This document shows positions 28,319 through 39,159 of a stretch of 64,000 nucleotides of DNA, piece by piece. Each line of letters opens with the position of its first letter. Positions within the stretch are counted from its first letter, which is position 1. Position numbers and translations under genes: made by a program. The stretch spans positions 155,049 to 219,048 of the forward strand of contig CAJJBI010000001.1 of NCBI GenBank assembly GCA_905182465.1. Reading direction: 5' to 3'. The notes beneath the pieces were generated by a model that was given only the letters and a program-made list of their open reading frames with translations, made no database searches and had not been told where the DNA came from. This DNA comes from Opitutaceae bacterium BACL24 MAG-120322-bin51 (GTDB lineage: Bacteria; Verrucomicrobiota; Verrucomicrobiia; Opitutales; Coraliomargaritaceae).

Positions 28319-29734
28319 ATGCCTTCTTCGCCAACAGCAGATACTCTCTGGCAAAACACCAACAAAGAACTCAAAAACCTCTTTCCTGAAGATGTTTATG
28401 AAATGTGGTTCAGCGAGCTTGTATGCACGCTAGAATCAGATTCTAAGCTCGTATTAACTACTCACAGCGAATTCAACGCTATTTGGATCGAGAATAACTT
28501 CCTAGATATTATCAGTCAGCAAGCGCGTAGCTTTGCGGGCACTGCAATCGAAGTTTCTATCGAAGTCGAGCAAGCGCCAAAAACTGCAGGCCCTGATCGG
28601 ACAGATGCGGATGGCCGTAGTAATGGTTTTAATAGCCGTGATAGTCGTCAATCCCCTGATCTGCGAAACAATCGCCCACTCACGCAGGCCGCGCCGACTC
28701 ACCGCACGCTGATCAACCCAACCAATACTTTTGAAAATTTCGTAGTCGGCTCTGGCAGCCAACTCGCTCACGCCGCATCCATTGCGGTGGCCAACGCACC
28801 TGGCCGTGCCTACAACCCACTCTTTGTATTCGGTGAGACGGGACTTGGCAAAACGCACCTCATGCATGCGGTCGCTCACCAGATGTTGGCAAATAACCCC
28901 AAAGCGAAGATCGCCTACGTCTCAACAGAGAAGTTTACTAATGAATTTATTCACGCCATTCGTGAGAATAAGTTGACCAAGTTCCGCAAGTATTACCGTA
29001 ACGTCGACGCCCTACTCGTTGACGATATCCATTTTCTCTCTGGTAAAGAGAGCACACAAGAGGAGTTCTTCCATACCTTTAACGATCTCTTCGAGTCAGG
29101 TCGCCAGATCTTCCTCGCTAGTGACCGCCCTGCCAACGAGATCGAGCGTCTTGAAAACCGCCTAATCTCACGTTTTCAGTGGGGCTTAGTTACCGACATA
29201 CAAGCGCCTGATTTTGAGACTCGCTTTGCGATCCTTCGTAATAAGGCCTTAGCCATGAAGATTGAACTAGACGAAGAGATTATGGAATTTCTCGCCGAAA
29301 GGGTCTCGCGAAATGTGCGTCGTATGGAAGGTGCGCTCACTCGCATCGCGGGTTATGCTAATTTGATCGACCGTAAGCTCGATCTTAATGCTGTCGAGCG
29401 GCTGCTTAGCGATCTTCTCCATGAAGAAGCAGCGAGCAAAGTAACCGTAGATCAAATCCAGAAAAAGGTCACCGACTATTACAAAATTCGCTTTAGTGAA
29501 CTCATCGGTCGTCGCCGCACCAGCGCCATTGTTTTCCCGCGCCAAGTAGCTATGTATATTTCTCGGACGCTCACCAGTGACCCACTCAAATCAATTGGTG
29601 ACGCCTTCGGCGGTCGTGACCACGGCACCGTGATCCATGCATGCAAGCAAGTAGAGAATATGATGGAGCAAGACGGTAGCGTAAAACGCGGCGTCGATTA
29701 CCTAATTAAGCAACTCTCGAAAGAGCGTAGCTAG
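28319..29734 (+). CDS. dnaA: Chromosomal replication initiator protein DnaA
   Basis: The 471-residue initiator shows all domains. Domain I ([22 protein letters not shown]) comes first, then a variable Asn/Arg-rich linker (about 95-130). Domain III, the AAA+ core, has Walker [10 protein letters not shown] and Walker [10 protein letters not shown]. The C-terminal DNA-binding domain IV has [14 protein letters not shown]. It binds DnaA boxes as an ATP form and opens the origin. Candidate boxes lie upstream. No dnaN or gyrB follows; instead the ppk gene converges on it, which is common outside gammaproteobacteria and Firmicutes. Confidence 0.97.
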   Translation: MPSSPTADTLWQNTNKELKNLFPEDVYEMWFSELVCTLESDSKLVLTTHSEFNAIWIENNFLDIISQQARSFAGTAIEVSIEVEQAPKTAGPDRTDADGRSNGFNSRDSRQSPDLRNNRPLTQAAPTHRTLINPTNTFENFVVGSGSQLAHAASIAVANAPGRAYNPLFVFGETGLGKTHLMHAVAHQMLANNPKAKIAYVSTEKFTNEFIHAIRENKLTKFRKYYRNVDALLVDDIHFLSGKESTQEEFFHTFNDLFESGRQIFLASDRPANEIERLENRLISRFQWGLVTDIQAPDFETRFAILRNKALAMKIELDEEIMEFLAERVSRNVRRMEGALTRIAGYANLIDRKLDLNAVERLLSDLLHEEAASKVTVDQIQKKVTDYYKIRFSELIGRRRTSAIVFPRQVAMYISRTLTSDPLKSIGDAFGGRDHGTVIHACKQVENMMEQDGSVKRGVDYLIKQLSKERS

Positions 29735-29748
29735 ATTGTTTAAACAAT
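29735..29748. repeat. Perfect 14-bp palindrome directly after the dnaA stop
   Basis: ATTGTTTAAACAAT starts at the first base after the dnaA TAG. It has no T-tract after it, so it is not a standard terminator. It could be a protein-binding site or chance in an AT-rich spot. Confidence 0.5.
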
Positions 29749-29838
29749 GTATCCGATAAGGACCTATCACTCGATACGGATTTCTCGAACAGCTACAAGG
29801 CCGAGGTAGAGTTGTCCTGCCTATTAAGTGGCTCTGGT

Positions 29839-31990
29839 CTATTGCGGCTCAGTTATCGCTAAGATTACGGGTTCATCTGAGTGTTCAGCGGCTTGCGCGT
29901 TACGTTTAGACTCTGCCTGCTTGTAGAAGAAATTTTGAGCACTCATCAAGTAGCTGCCCTTTTTGCGGGAGACTTTGTGGTAGGAGCCATTAGCGCGAAG
30001 GATCCGTGCGTGATGCGTGTCTTTTAGGTAGATTTCTAGTAGCGCTTTGACGCGGCTGCGATTGTCGGGGTCTTCGATTGGGAAAACGGCTTCAATTCGG
30101 CGGTAGAAGTTGCGCGGCATCCAGTCGGCGCTACCTGCAAAGATGTGGGGCTGACTGCCACTGCTATTTTCGAAGTAGAAGATGCGACTGTGCTCCAAGT
30201 AGCGTCCTAGTATACTACGCACGCGGATGTTTTCGCTGATGCCCTTTACGTTGGGTACTAGATTACAGACGCCACGTACAATAAGGTCGATCTTTACGCC
30301 AGCCTGCGATGCGCGGTAGAGGTTATCAATGGTTTTTTGGTCTACTAGGCTGTTAGTCTGCACGATGATTCGAGCGGGCTTTCCAGCTTTGGCGTTACGA
30401 GTCTCGGAGCGGATGTGTTTCTGCATTTTATTCTGCAGGGTAAACGGGAGCGACGATTAGCTTTTTAAAGCTTGGGGTGAGGGAGAAGCCGGTTAGTGTG
30501 TTGAAAAGTCCGGCGACTTCTTCTGTGATGTCTTTCTGACATGTAAAAAAACTAAGGTCGGTGTAAAGGCGGGCGGTCTTTGGATTGTAATTGCCTGTGC
30601 CGAGGTGAACGTAGCGGCGCAATTCGGTCTCTTCTCGGCGCACGACCATACAGGTTTTACAGTGAGTCTTTAGGCCGACGAGTCCATAGACTACGTGTAC
30701 ACCGACGTCTTCGAGTTGGCGCGCCCATTGTATGTTGTTGGCCTCGTCGAAGCGCGCTTTGATTTCGACCAGTACAGTGACTTGTTTGCCTTGGCGAGAA
30801 GCTTCGATCAGCGCTTTGATGACCGGAGAGTCGCCGGATGTGCGATAGAGAGTCTGCTTGATCGCAAATACTTGAGGGTCTCGCGCCGCTTGATTGAGGA
30901 AGTCGATGAAGGGTTGGAAGCTTTCGTATGGGTGGTGTAGAAGAATGTCTTTAGCCGCGATTTGTTCAAAAATGCGTTGAGGGTTTTCCAGTTCTTTTGG
31001 TATGTAGGGAGTGTGTTGAGGGAATTTAAGGTCGGCGCGGTCAATCAAATCATAAGCGCTCATTAAGCGAAAGAAATTGATTGGGCCATCAATCGTGTAA
31101 ACGTTTTCTGGGGGGAGCTTGATAGCCCGCAGGAATTCCTGTATCAGTTTTGGGTCGGCTCCTTTACCTATCTCCAGCCGTACGGCATCACCCTTGTGCC
31201 TATTCATCAATTCTTCTTCGATTTTAGACAACAGGTTTTTCACCTCTTCTTCATCGATGTATAGGTCGCTGTTACGCGTGATACGGAAGGGCACTGCTGA
31301 GGTTACTTTATAGCCAGGGAAGAGGCGCTTTATGAAGCGGTGCACGATGTCACTTAGGGAAATATAGACGCCGGGTTTTCCGCGTCGAGTGGCGCCGACT
31401 TGTATAATGCGCGGGAGCACTCGGGGTACCGAGACGATGGCCATCATCTGCTCGATGATGCGCGTTTCGGGGTCTTCGATGGAAGCGAGAATGTAGAGAG
31501 CTTTGTTCGATAACTGTGGGAATGGGTGAGCTGGATCGATGGCGAGAGGTGTCAACACAGGGGAGATTTGATCTTCAAAGTATTGTTCCACCCATTTTTT
31601 TTCGTTGCGGGTCAACTCGTCATAGCCGCAGAACAAAATGTCGGATTTTTTGAGACCGGGGACGATTTGTTGCTCCCAGCAGTCGTATTGGTCGGACACC
31701 AATCGCTTAACTATACCCTGAATGCGGCGAAGTTGCTCTTTCGCTCCGAGTCCATCTGGGCCTCTTTCGCTCGCGCCAGATTTAACTTGTTGGAGTAAGC
31801 CCGCGACACGGATTTCAAAGAACTCATCGAGGTTTGAGCTAACGAATGCTAGGAATTTCATTCGCTCAAGTAGCGGGTAATCGGGACATTCAGCCTGCTC
31901 TAATACGCGTCGATTGAAGGCCAACCAGCTTAGCTCACGGTTGAAATAAGGGAAACGAGGTGCGATGTTACTAGTTTTCTTGGTGCTCAT
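29839..31990 (-). CDS. ppk: Polyphosphate kinase 1, interrupted by one frameshift
   Basis: Two adjacent frames encode one PPK1. The first 520 residues run from [20 protein letters not shown] through [16 protein letters not shown] and [11 protein letters not shown] (active-site His region) to KKLIVAPVY. The last part continues as [31 protein letters not shown] and [12 protein letters not shown]. Reading CC instead of CCC on the coding strand (30438-30440) restores a single protein of about 715 residues, the usual PPK1 length. The enzyme reversibly makes polyphosphate from ATP at the inner membrane. I treat the shift as probable sequence error because similar single-base insertions hit essential genes here. 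Confidence 0.9.
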
Positions 31991-32295
31991 TACTGATTAA
32001 CTATGTATGTCTGTTATATGACCTTTAGGCAAGCTAAGTTGCTTATTCGTAGTTACTTTTAACATTATTAGAACCGGTCCCCTCGTTGCTAGACCCTGTC
32101 CGGATTGTAATCTTTAGAAAATAGATGAGCTTCTCACCCTTGTTCAATAGGCACTAGAAAATAACACACTCCGTATTAGCGCACTCATCCTGACTTCTTA
32201 TCGCTATTTCTGACTAGGGCGGGCGTTTTGTGAAAATTCTGCACAAACTTAATTTCCAGCTTTCGCTAGCGCGTTTTGACTGTTAATTGTATGAT
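31991..32295. other. 305-bp intergenic region between divergent ppk and alkaline phosphatase genes
   Basis: No reading frame is credible and there is no clear terminator. Both flanking genes handle phosphate, so a shared phosphate-responsive control is plausible, but I could not find a convincing Pho-box-like direct repeat. Confidence 0.5.
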
Positions 32296-33699
32296 ATGGA
32301 AAACGCCTCTGCTTCTTCTCGTCGTCAGTTCTTGAAACTCTCTGGTCTAGCCGGAGCGGCATCGATCCTCCCCGGGTGCACAACCTTAGCTACTACCGAA
32401 GTCAAACCCGCTGGTCAGGCAAAGAACGTTATTTATTTGATGGTGGATGGGCTCTGTAATGGCACCGTCGGACTCGCTCATCATTGGCATTTACGCCATA
32501 AAGCGACGCCGCTTAACTGGATGCAACTGTTCGAGCGCGAAGGTTTACATCGTGCCTATCAGGATACGGCTTCGGCTAACTCGCCCGTCACCGACTCGGC
32601 CGCTGCAGCGAGTGCTTGGGGCTCTGGGCAGCGAGTCAACAACGGCTCGATCAATATCGACCCCTCTGGTAAATCGCTCAAACCTATCCTAAGTTATGCA
32701 AAAGAAGCGGGTAAAGCCACTGGCCTTGTCACTTCTTGTCGTATCACTCACGCCACGCCCGCAGGCTTTTCGACCAATGTGCCAAAACGCGGAATGGAGG
32801 ATACCATTGCGCAACAATACTTAGAACGCGAAATTGACGTCCTACTCGGCGGCGGCGCTCGTCATTTTCTACAAACGCAAGAAGACAGCAGCGTGATCGA
32901 CTATATCCCACAATTTGAAGCTAAGGGCTATCAAATCGTCAAAACCGCTTCGGAGCTGTCCGCTATTCGTGGTGGTGGACCCTTACTTGGGCTCTTTTCG
33001 CAAAGCCATATTCCCTATGCGATCGACCGTCAAAATGACCGTGCATACAAAGATGTGCCAAGCCTCGTTGATATGTTCAGCGCCGCCCTTACTCAGCTCG
33101 ACGGTGCGAAAGATGGCTTCGTGCTTCAAGTTGAAGGCGGGCGCGTCGATCATGCTGGGCATGGTAATGATCCTGGCGGTATCCTTCACGAGTTTCTTGA
33201 ATTTGATGCATGTATCCCCATCGCGCTTGAGTTCATCGAGTCGCATCCCGATACGATGCTCGTCGTCACCACCGACCACGGCACTGGAGGCTGTCAGTTA
33301 GATGGCGCTGGATCTGCCTACCTCGACAGTGGACCCGCTTTGGATCGTATTAACCAGCTCAGGCATAGCTTTGAGTGGTTGCAGCAAGGCTTTGAAGCAA
33401 AGGGTAAATTTGATCCTGTTTTGCTTAAAACTGCACTCGGAATCGAGCCGACAGATGCACAAGCCGCCATCGTTCAAGCCGCGCTAGATTCGGAAGCCCA
33501 GTATCTCAGTGGCGCCTTAAATCAGGCCTTTGGTAAACAGCTTAATGAACTCACCGCCGTCGGTTGGACCTCGAACAAGCATACTTCTGAATGTGTTGAG
33601 CTCTTCGCCTTCGGTCCTGGTTCCGAGGCGATCCCAGCCATGATTAAAAACTACGAAATATTCGCTATTTTGACGAATGCGCTGGGTATTGAAGTTTGA
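32296..33699 (+). CDS. Tat-exported lipoprotein-type alkaline phosphatase (PhoA family)
   Basis: The start is the ATG at 32296 (MENASASSRRQFLK); a TTG nine bases upstream would add three residues. A twin-arginine signal (SRRQFLK) leads to LPGC, a lipobox-like site, so the protein may be a Tat lipoprotein. Alkaline phosphatase residues are in place: the nucleophile Ser in VTDSAAAASA, GRVDHAGHGND, VTTDHGTGG and the late metal ligand His in SNKHTSE. It would release phosphate from monoesters outside the cytoplasm. Beside ppk, it suggests phosphate acquisition and storage. Length (467) is normal for the family. Confidence 0.92.
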   Translation: MENASASSRRQFLKLSGLAGAASILPGCTTLATTEVKPAGQAKNVIYLMVDGLCNGTVGLAHHWHLRHKATPLNWMQLFEREGLHRAYQDTASANSPVTDSAAAASAWGSGQRVNNGSINIDPSGKSLKPILSYAKEAGKATGLVTSCRITHATPAGFSTNVPKRGMEDTIAQQYLEREIDVLLGGGARHFLQTQEDSSVIDYIPQFEAKGYQIVKTASELSAIRGGGPLLGLFSQSHIPYAIDRQNDRAYKDVPSLVDMFSAALTQLDGAKDGFVLQVEGGRVDHAGHGNDPGGILHEFLEFDACIPIALEFIESHPDTMLVVTTDHGTGGCQLDGAGSAYLDSGPALDRINQLRHSFEWLQQGFEAKGKFDPVLLKTALGIEPTDAQAAIVQAALDSEAQYLSGALNQAFGKQLNELTAVGWTSNKHTSECVELFAFGPGSEAIPAMIKNYEIFAILTNALGIEV

Positions 33700-33710
33700 G
33701 GTTTGATCGC

Positions 33711-34610
33711 TTAAACTTCACAAAGTGCTTCCACTCGGGCTCGATCGGGTAATGCGCTGCGTGCACCCACTTTCAAGCAAGTTAAGGCTGCCGTAGCGCA
33801 GGCTCGACGTAGGTTAGTTCTTAGCTCCATTACCTGTGCAAGACCAAGCGCGAAGGCACCGTGGAAGGCGTCGCCCGCACCCGTGGTGTCAACTGCTTCT
33901 ATGTCGAAGGCTGGCATGTGGTGCTGCCCTTCGTCATCTTGCCAGTAAACCCCGTCCGAGCCCCAAGTCACCGCGGTAAAGGGAGCTGTGCCATCAAAGG
34001 AGGCCAGCGCTTTACGTGGGTCTTCCTCGCCGCTGAATTGGTGGGCAAACTTTTCCGAGGAGATCAAGTAATCCACCTTGTTGTAGAGTGACATGGTACC
34101 ATCGTGAACGGAGCCTGCATCGAGCACGCTGGGTATGCCGAGAAGCCGTGCTTCCTCAACCAACTTTATCGAGAGTAGGGGCTGATGCCCATCGACAAGT
34201 AAAACACGTGCAGGCTGTGTGCTCAGAGAAATCATATTTTCAGGGGCCAGCGCGGTGGGCGCGCGGTAATCGACAATTGAGCGCTCGCCGTCGGGCTTGA
34301 TCGTGATGGCCGCCACCGGAGTAGCCGCATCACCGCGATCTACCCCCGTAGTTTGCACGCCTGCTTCGAGCAACTCCATCAAGTGTGCATCGCCAAAGGC
34401 ATCCCTGCCCAAATAACCTGCAAAAGCCGCTTGTCCGCCGAGTCGTGAGATAGCCACCGCGGCATTCGAAGCGGGACCACCGCCGCAGCTATGCATCGAG
34501 AGCGCCCGTACTTTCTCATCCGAAGCAGGGTGGTGAGGCGCATTGAAGTTGATGTCCACACAGGCGTAGCCCACGCAAAGGACATCTACTATGTTGGAGT
34601 CTTTAGTCAT
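33711..34610 (-). CDS. PfkB family carbohydrate (ribokinase-like) kinase
   Basis: I start at the ATG at 34610 ([19 protein letters not shown]), dropping 11 residues that do not fit the family. The 299-residue protein shows the ribokinase-fold N-terminal glycine pair [18 protein letters not shown] and the C-terminal anion-hole/catalytic motif [16 protein letters not shown], with Asp as the base. It phosphorylates a sugar or nucleoside using ATP in the cytoplasm. It is similar in layout to sulfofructose, fructose and ribose kinases, and specificity cannot be read. It converges on the alkaline phosphatase gene with an 11-bp gap. Confidence 0.9.
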   Translation of the reverse strand: MTKDSNIVDVLCVGYACVDINFNAPHHPASDEKVRALSMHSCGGGPASNAAVAISRLGGQAAFAGYLGRDAFGDAHLMELLEAGVQTTGVDRGDAATPVAAITIKPDGERSIVDYRAPTALAPENMISLSTQPARVLLVDGHQPLLSIKLVEEARLLGIPSVLDAGSVHDGTMSLYNKVDYLISSEKFAHQFSGEEDPRKALASFDGTAPFTAVTWGSDGVYWQDDEGQHHMPAFDIEAVDTTGAGDAFHGAFALGLAQVMELRTNLRRACATAALTCLKVGARSALPDRARVEALCEV

Positions 34611-34696
34611 ACCGAAAGTTGTCGTAGAGTGGCACCAGCACAAAGGGCGTCCAAGCCCTATTCAATCATGGGCTAGATAAATGAAGTCCTGGCGTC

Positions 34697-35842
34697 TTAA
34701 TCCGCGCAGCAAGACTTCACTTTAAGCTGTCGGCTTTTCCAAACTGAGAAAATCAGTATCCCAATCATCAACACGCCGCTGGCATCTTGCCAGAGACTAG
34801 AGTGGAGCGCTTCGTGATGGTGCGCGGTGGCCCCCACGGCTTGTGGGCTCAAGGCAGTATTAAAGAGCCATCCCGCTAACCATGAAATCACTAACAGACT
34901 TGCTAGATAGATTGCAGTCGCTCTGCGCCCCAGCATTTTCCAAACGGTAGCAATCGTCGTCGTGTTAGTGGCTGGCCCCGTAATTAGGAAAACGAGTGCT
35001 GCCCCCGGCGAAAGACCTGCCGCGAGGAGCGCGTAGGCCATTGGGATTGAAGCCGTGGCGCAGACGTAGAGGGGCAGGCTGATCGCCGTCGCTAGTAGAA
35101 AGGCGAGCGGCCCCGAGCTCAAAGAGCCGCTCAATAAATCACTCGGAAGCAAAGTCGTGATTAGTCCAGCAAGGAGTAGGCCAATGGCCAAAGTCGTCGC
35201 TAAATCCGAAGGCAGCGTCACGAAGCCATAGCGAAGTGCTTCGATTGGACCGCGCTCAGGTGCTGATTGACTCGCGCAACAGTCCATCGGTTGAATCTCA
35301 CTACTGATAGTTGAATTTTGATCCCTCGAACCGAGTCCGCTTATGGGCGTCAACGAGCTGATCGGGTCGAGGCGATTAGAACGGTCCTCTTCAGAAGGTA
35401 AAACTTCTGCGACTGCAGGAGTCTTCACCTTGCAAAACACCTCAATCAAGTAGCCCGTCACAATCCCGCAGAAAAAGGCCACCAGCACTCGAACCACTGT
35501 AAAAAGTCCACCAAGTAGGGCATAGGTTCCCAAAATGCTATCCACCCCCGTCTGCGGCGTAGAACTGAGGAAAGAAGCCGTCGCCCCCTTCGAGGCACCA
35601 CTTTTTCGCAGCGAGGCCGCCACCGGAATGACCGAACAGGAGCACAGTGGCATTGGCACTCCTAATACGCTTGCCTTGACTACAGACCTCAGTCCCGGTT
35701 TACCCAGCCAGCGCTGGACAAACTCTTTACGAATCGAAACATGCAGTAGTCCTGCCACCGCAAACCCAAATAAAAGATAAGGCGCCATCTCGGCCGCCAA
35801 ATCCCAAGTGTTTCGGGTAAAGTCTGTTAAAAATTGTATCAA
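34697..35842 (-). CDS. Permease of the SO_0444 / DUF318 family (putative metal or metalloid efflux)
   Basis: The 381-residue membrane protein has the hallmark stretch GVPMPLCSCSVIPVAASLR followed by GASKGATASFLSSTPQTGVD in the first half, with about 8-10 membrane segments. A cytoplasmic loop near residues 150-200 contains a CC pair (MDCCASQ), and the protein ends in KSCCAD, so there are three Cys clusters. Related permeases are linked to Cu/Zn or arsenic export. The Cys clusters suggest soft-metal binding, but no metal-responsive regulator (ArsR, CopY) is adjacent. It is separated by about 120 bp from the RND operon to the right. Confidence 0.85.
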   Translation of the reverse strand: MIQFLTDFTRNTWDLAAEMAPYLLFGFAVAGLLHVSIRKEFVQRWLGKPGLRSVVKASVLGVPMPLCSCSVIPVAASLRKSGASKGATASFLSSTPQTGVDSILGTYALLGGLFTVVRVLVAFFCGIVTGYLIEVFCKVKTPAVAEVLPSEEDRSNRLDPISSLTPISGLGSRDQNSTISSEIQPMDCCASQSAPERGPIEALRYGFVTLPSDLATTLAIGLLLAGLITTLLPSDLLSGSLSSGPLAFLLATAISLPLYVCATASIPMAYALLAAGLSPGAALVFLITGPATNTTTIATVWKMLGRRATAIYLASLLVISWLAGWLFNTALSPQAVGATAHHHEALHSSLWQDASGVLMIGILIFSVWKSRQLKVKSCCAD

Positions 35843-35959
35843 GGTCTGGGGTTAATGGTATTTTATCGTTTTGCCCAAGCTCCTCTTAGATTAACGCTCA
35901 TCAAAATAAAATAGGAAGGGTGGCTTTTCATCCGTAGTTTCTTTCTGGATTGGCGACGT

Positions 35960-38900
35960 TTAGCTAATAAAGCGCTCTCGAATATCCTCCAAAATCGAAT
36001 AGAAGGCAGGCACTAGGAGGAGGGTGATGAAGGTGGCGAAGAGGACGCCGAAGCTTAAGGAGATTGCCATGGGAATGAGAAATTGGGCTTGCAGGCTGGT
36101 CTCGAAGAGGACGGGCAGGAGTCCTGCAAAAGTCGTCAATGAGGTCAGGATAATCGGACGGAATCGCTGCGCTCCGGCGTCTTCAATCGCGAAGCGGAGT
36201 GTTTTGCCTTCTTTACGCTCGTGATTGATGAAGTCGACTAGCACGAGGCTGTCGTTGACCACTACGCCGGCGAGCGCGACAAAGCCTAAAACAGATAGAA
36301 TACTCATGGGTTGCCCCATAATGATGTGGCCACCGATCGCCCCGATCAGACCGAATGGAATGACGATCATGACGATGACGGGTTGTACGTAAGATTTGAG
36401 TGGGATCGCTAAGAGCGCGTAAATAAGGAATATGGCGATGAGCGTCATTTGACCTAGACTGGCGAAGATGTCGGCTTGCTCGCGAGCTTCTCCTTGGAAT
36501 GACCAAGTGATACCAGGGTAATCGTCTGTAATGGTAGTGAGGAAGCCAGCGACTCCCTTTTTATCTTTAAGGCTGGCTTTGATTAAACCGAGGTCGGCCA
36601 CGCCCTTGTCAGCGTCGGCGGTGATATTGATCACGCGGCGACGGTCGACGCGGGTGATGGAGGAGAAGCCTTCGGTGATCTCGAAATCGGCTACTTGATC
36701 GAAGGGCACTTCGCGGCCGTCAGGTGTGCGGATACGGAGGTCTTCCAAATTTTCGACGGACTGGCGCTCGTCGAGTGGGTAGCGCACCATGACTTTGATA
36801 TCGTCACGTCCGCGCTGGATACGTTGGGCTTCGACGCCGTAAAACGCGGCGCGCACTTGGCGACCGAGATCGGCTTGGCGCAGACCGAGCGGCTGGGCCG
36901 TTGGATGGATGTCGAGTTGGATCTCTCGCTTGCCACTGCTGTAGTTGTCTTTGATGTCAAAGAGGCCTTCGTAGGTGGCGAGTTTGGCTTTAATAGCTGC
37001 CGAGGCGGTTTGGAGAGTGGCAAAGTCTCGGCCTGTGAGTTGAATATCGATAGGCATACCAGCACCACCTGCAGCGTTGGCGTTGAAGGAGAGTTCTTTG
37101 ACTCCAGCGACTGGACCGATCAGCTCGCGCCAGCGGTTGGCAAGATTTGGGGCGGAGAGGGACTCTATGTCGCCGCTTCCGGCGAGGTCTTCGCGCTTGA
37201 CCAGTTCGACGGCGATCTCGGCGATGTTCGTGCTGGTTGAATTCCCCATGTCGCCCATGGGACCGCCGCTGCCTTCAAAGGGTTGCCCGCCGATGGTCAC
37301 AACGGCGTTCTCAAATGGTTCGCCGTGTCCTTCTTTTTTGATTTCTTCGATCAGTTGGTCGAGGCCAGTTTGCATCTGCTCAATGGCGCGGGTGGTCAAT
37401 GCGACGGGAGTACCTTCGGGCATGACGAGCTTAGCCACGATGTAGTCGGAGGGAACGGGTGGGAAAAATACGAAGGGCAGATGCTTGCCACCCAACATGC
37501 CGAACATGATCATGAGAATGGCTATGAAAAAGGCGGCGGTTGCGTAACGGAAATTAATGGCTAGCTTTAAGAAGGGACGGTAGCGGTGCTCGATAAAGCG
37601 TTCTAGGCTGTCGGCAATCTTACGTTGTTGTTTCTGCAGCCAGTTGATTTTTTCGCGCTTGTTACCGCCAACTTTACACAGAGTGAGGTGATAGGGCAGG
37701 ACTAGTTTTGACTGAATGAGTGACCAAATGAGAGTGGCGATGACGACGACGGGTATCGGGTAAAAGAACTTACCGAGGAAACCGGGAATGGTCAGAATCG
37801 GCAGAAATGCCACGATGGTGGTCAGCACGGCAAAGGTGACGGGAATGGAAACCTTTTTAGTGCCTGCAACAGAGGCCTCGACGCCTGCGCCGCCGTGCTT
37901 TTGAAATTGGGTAAAAACGCTCTCGCCGACGATGATTGCATCGTCCACCACGATGCCCAGTACGAGTATAAAGCCAAAGAGCGAGGCGAGGTTGATACTG
38001 ATGCCAAGCGCTGGAAGAAAGAGCATCGAGCCGAGGAACGAAATCGGTATACCCAGCATGACGAAGAAGGCAAGCGAGGGGCGCAGAAAAAGCGTAAGGA
38101 TGAGTAGAACTAGGAGGAGGCCGTAGATGCCATTCTCGATGAGCATCTGGAGGCGGCCTTTGAGGTAGTAGGTGAAGTCGCGAAAGACTTCAACTTGGAT
38201 ACCTTCGGGCAGGTCATTGTTGATTGTTTTAGCAAACGCCTGTACGCGACCTGAGACGTCGAGCGCACTCTCGTCGCCCACTGCGAAGATGCGTAGGAGT
38301 ACGGCGCGTTGACCGTTAAACTCGGTGATTAGGGGATCATCGACAAAACCATCCTCGACCGTGGCGAGATCCCGCACGCGGACAACAGTGCCGTCTTGTC
38401 GGGTGATAACGGGAATGTCTTCAAAGCCTGAGCCAGTGTAGGCCTTACCTGTCGTGCGGAGAAGAATCTCGCCTCCCTGTGATTTAATCGAGCCGCCCGG
38501 GATATCGACTGAGCTACTACGGATGGCCTGTACGATATCGTCGAAAGTAAGGCCATACTCTCGTAGTGATATTTCCGATACGTTGATCGAGATCTCAAGT
38601 TCAGCCACTCCTTTGACATCGACCTGGGTGATGCTCTCGCGGACGTTTAGTTCGTCGCGAATGAACTCGGCAATCTCTTTAAGCGTCTTTACATCCGCGT
38701 TACCATAGATGGCGAGGGATATGACTTCATTGCGGATGAGTAACTCTTCGACCGTAGGTTCTTCCGCCTCTTCGGGAAGATTATCGATAGTGTCGACCCG
38801 CACTTTTATTTTGTCGGAGACTTCGGTCGCGTCGTAGCCGCGCTCCACTTCGACGAGCAGGGTGCCGATTCCTTCGCCAGCGGTGGCAGTGATTTTCTTA

Positions 38901-39124
38901 ATGCCGTCCACATCTTGGATGCGGTCTTCGATCAGTTCGACGATGCCGCTTTCGACTTCTTCGGGGGCAGCGCCGGGGTAAGGGACTGAGATGCTGACGA
39001 TATCGAGATCTAGCTCGGGGAAGAGCTCGAGCTTGATATTCATGGCCGCAAAAATACCCGTTACAACGGTAATGCCTGCCAGAAGGTTGGCGGCGACGCC
39101 ATTTTGTGTGAACCAACGGATCAT
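35960..39124 (-). CDS. RND efflux transporter, HAE1-type inner-membrane pump
   Basis: The 1054-residue pump has the 12-segment RND plan with two large periplasmic loops. The N-terminus NGVAANLLAGITVVTGIFAAM, the TM4 proton-relay motif GIVVDDAIIVGES and the TM10 region AGVVVNDSLVLVDF are visible. It forms a tripartite complex with the adjacent membrane-fusion protein (35-bp gap) and outer-membrane factor, exporting drugs, detergents or metabolites. The sequence is closer to the AcrB-like clade of environmental bacteria than to heavy-metal CusA, since the Met ligands are not evident. The substrate is unknown. Confidence 0.93.
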   Translation of the reverse strand: MIRWFTQNGVAANLLAGITVVTGIFAAMNIKLELFPELDLDIVSISVPYPGAAPEEVESGIVELIEDRIQDVDGIKKITATAGEGIGTLLVEVERGYDATEVSDKIKVRVDTIDNLPEEAEEPTVEELLIRNEVISLAIYGNADVKTLKEIAEFIRDELNVRESITQVDVKGVAELEISINVSEISLREYGLTFDDIVQAIRSSSVDIPGGSIKSQGGEILLRTTGKAYTGSGFEDIPVITRQDGTVVRVRDLATVEDGFVDDPLITEFNGQRAVLLRIFAVGDESALDVSGRVQAFAKTINNDLPEGIQVEVFRDFTYYLKGRLQMLIENGIYGLLLVLLILTLFLRPSLAFFVMLGIPISFLGSMLFLPALGISINLASLFGFILVLGIVVDDAIIVGESVFTQFQKHGGAGVEASVAGTKKVSIPVTFAVLTTIVAFLPILTIPGFLGKFFYPIPVVVIATLIWSLIQSKLVLPYHLTLCKVGGNKREKINWLQKQQRKIADSLERFIEHRYRPFLKLAINFRYATAAFFIAILMIMFGMLGGKHLPFVFFPPVPSDYIVAKLVMPEGTPVALTTRAIEQMQTGLDQLIEEIKKEGHGEPFENAVVTIGGQPFEGSGGPMGDMGNSTSTNIAEIAVELVKREDLAGSGDIESLSAPNLANRWRELIGPVAGVKELSFNANAAGGAGMPIDIQLTGRDFATLQTASAAIKAKLATYEGLFDIKDNYSSGKREIQLDIHPTAQPLGLRQADLGRQVRAAFYGVEAQRIQRGRDDIKVMVRYPLDERQSVENLEDLRIRTPDGREVPFDQVADFEITEGFSSITRVDRRRVINITADADKGVADLGLIKASLKDKKGVAGFLTTITDDYPGITWSFQGEAREQADIFASLGQMTLIAIFLIYALLAIPLKSYVQPVIVMIVIPFGLIGAIGGHIIMGQPMSILSVLGFVALAGVVVNDSLVLVDFINHERKEGKTLRFAIEDAGAQRFRPIILTSLTTFAGLLPVLFETSLQAQFLIPMAISLSFGVLFATFITLLLVPAFYSILEDIRERFIS

Positions 39125-39159
39125 GAGGAGGGAGAATTAGAAATTATGATACAGAGCCT

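Noticed and set aside
31991..32295. Pho box between ppk and the alkaline phosphatase
   Set aside because: No pair of conserved 7-bp direct repeats with 4-bp spacing could be recognised.
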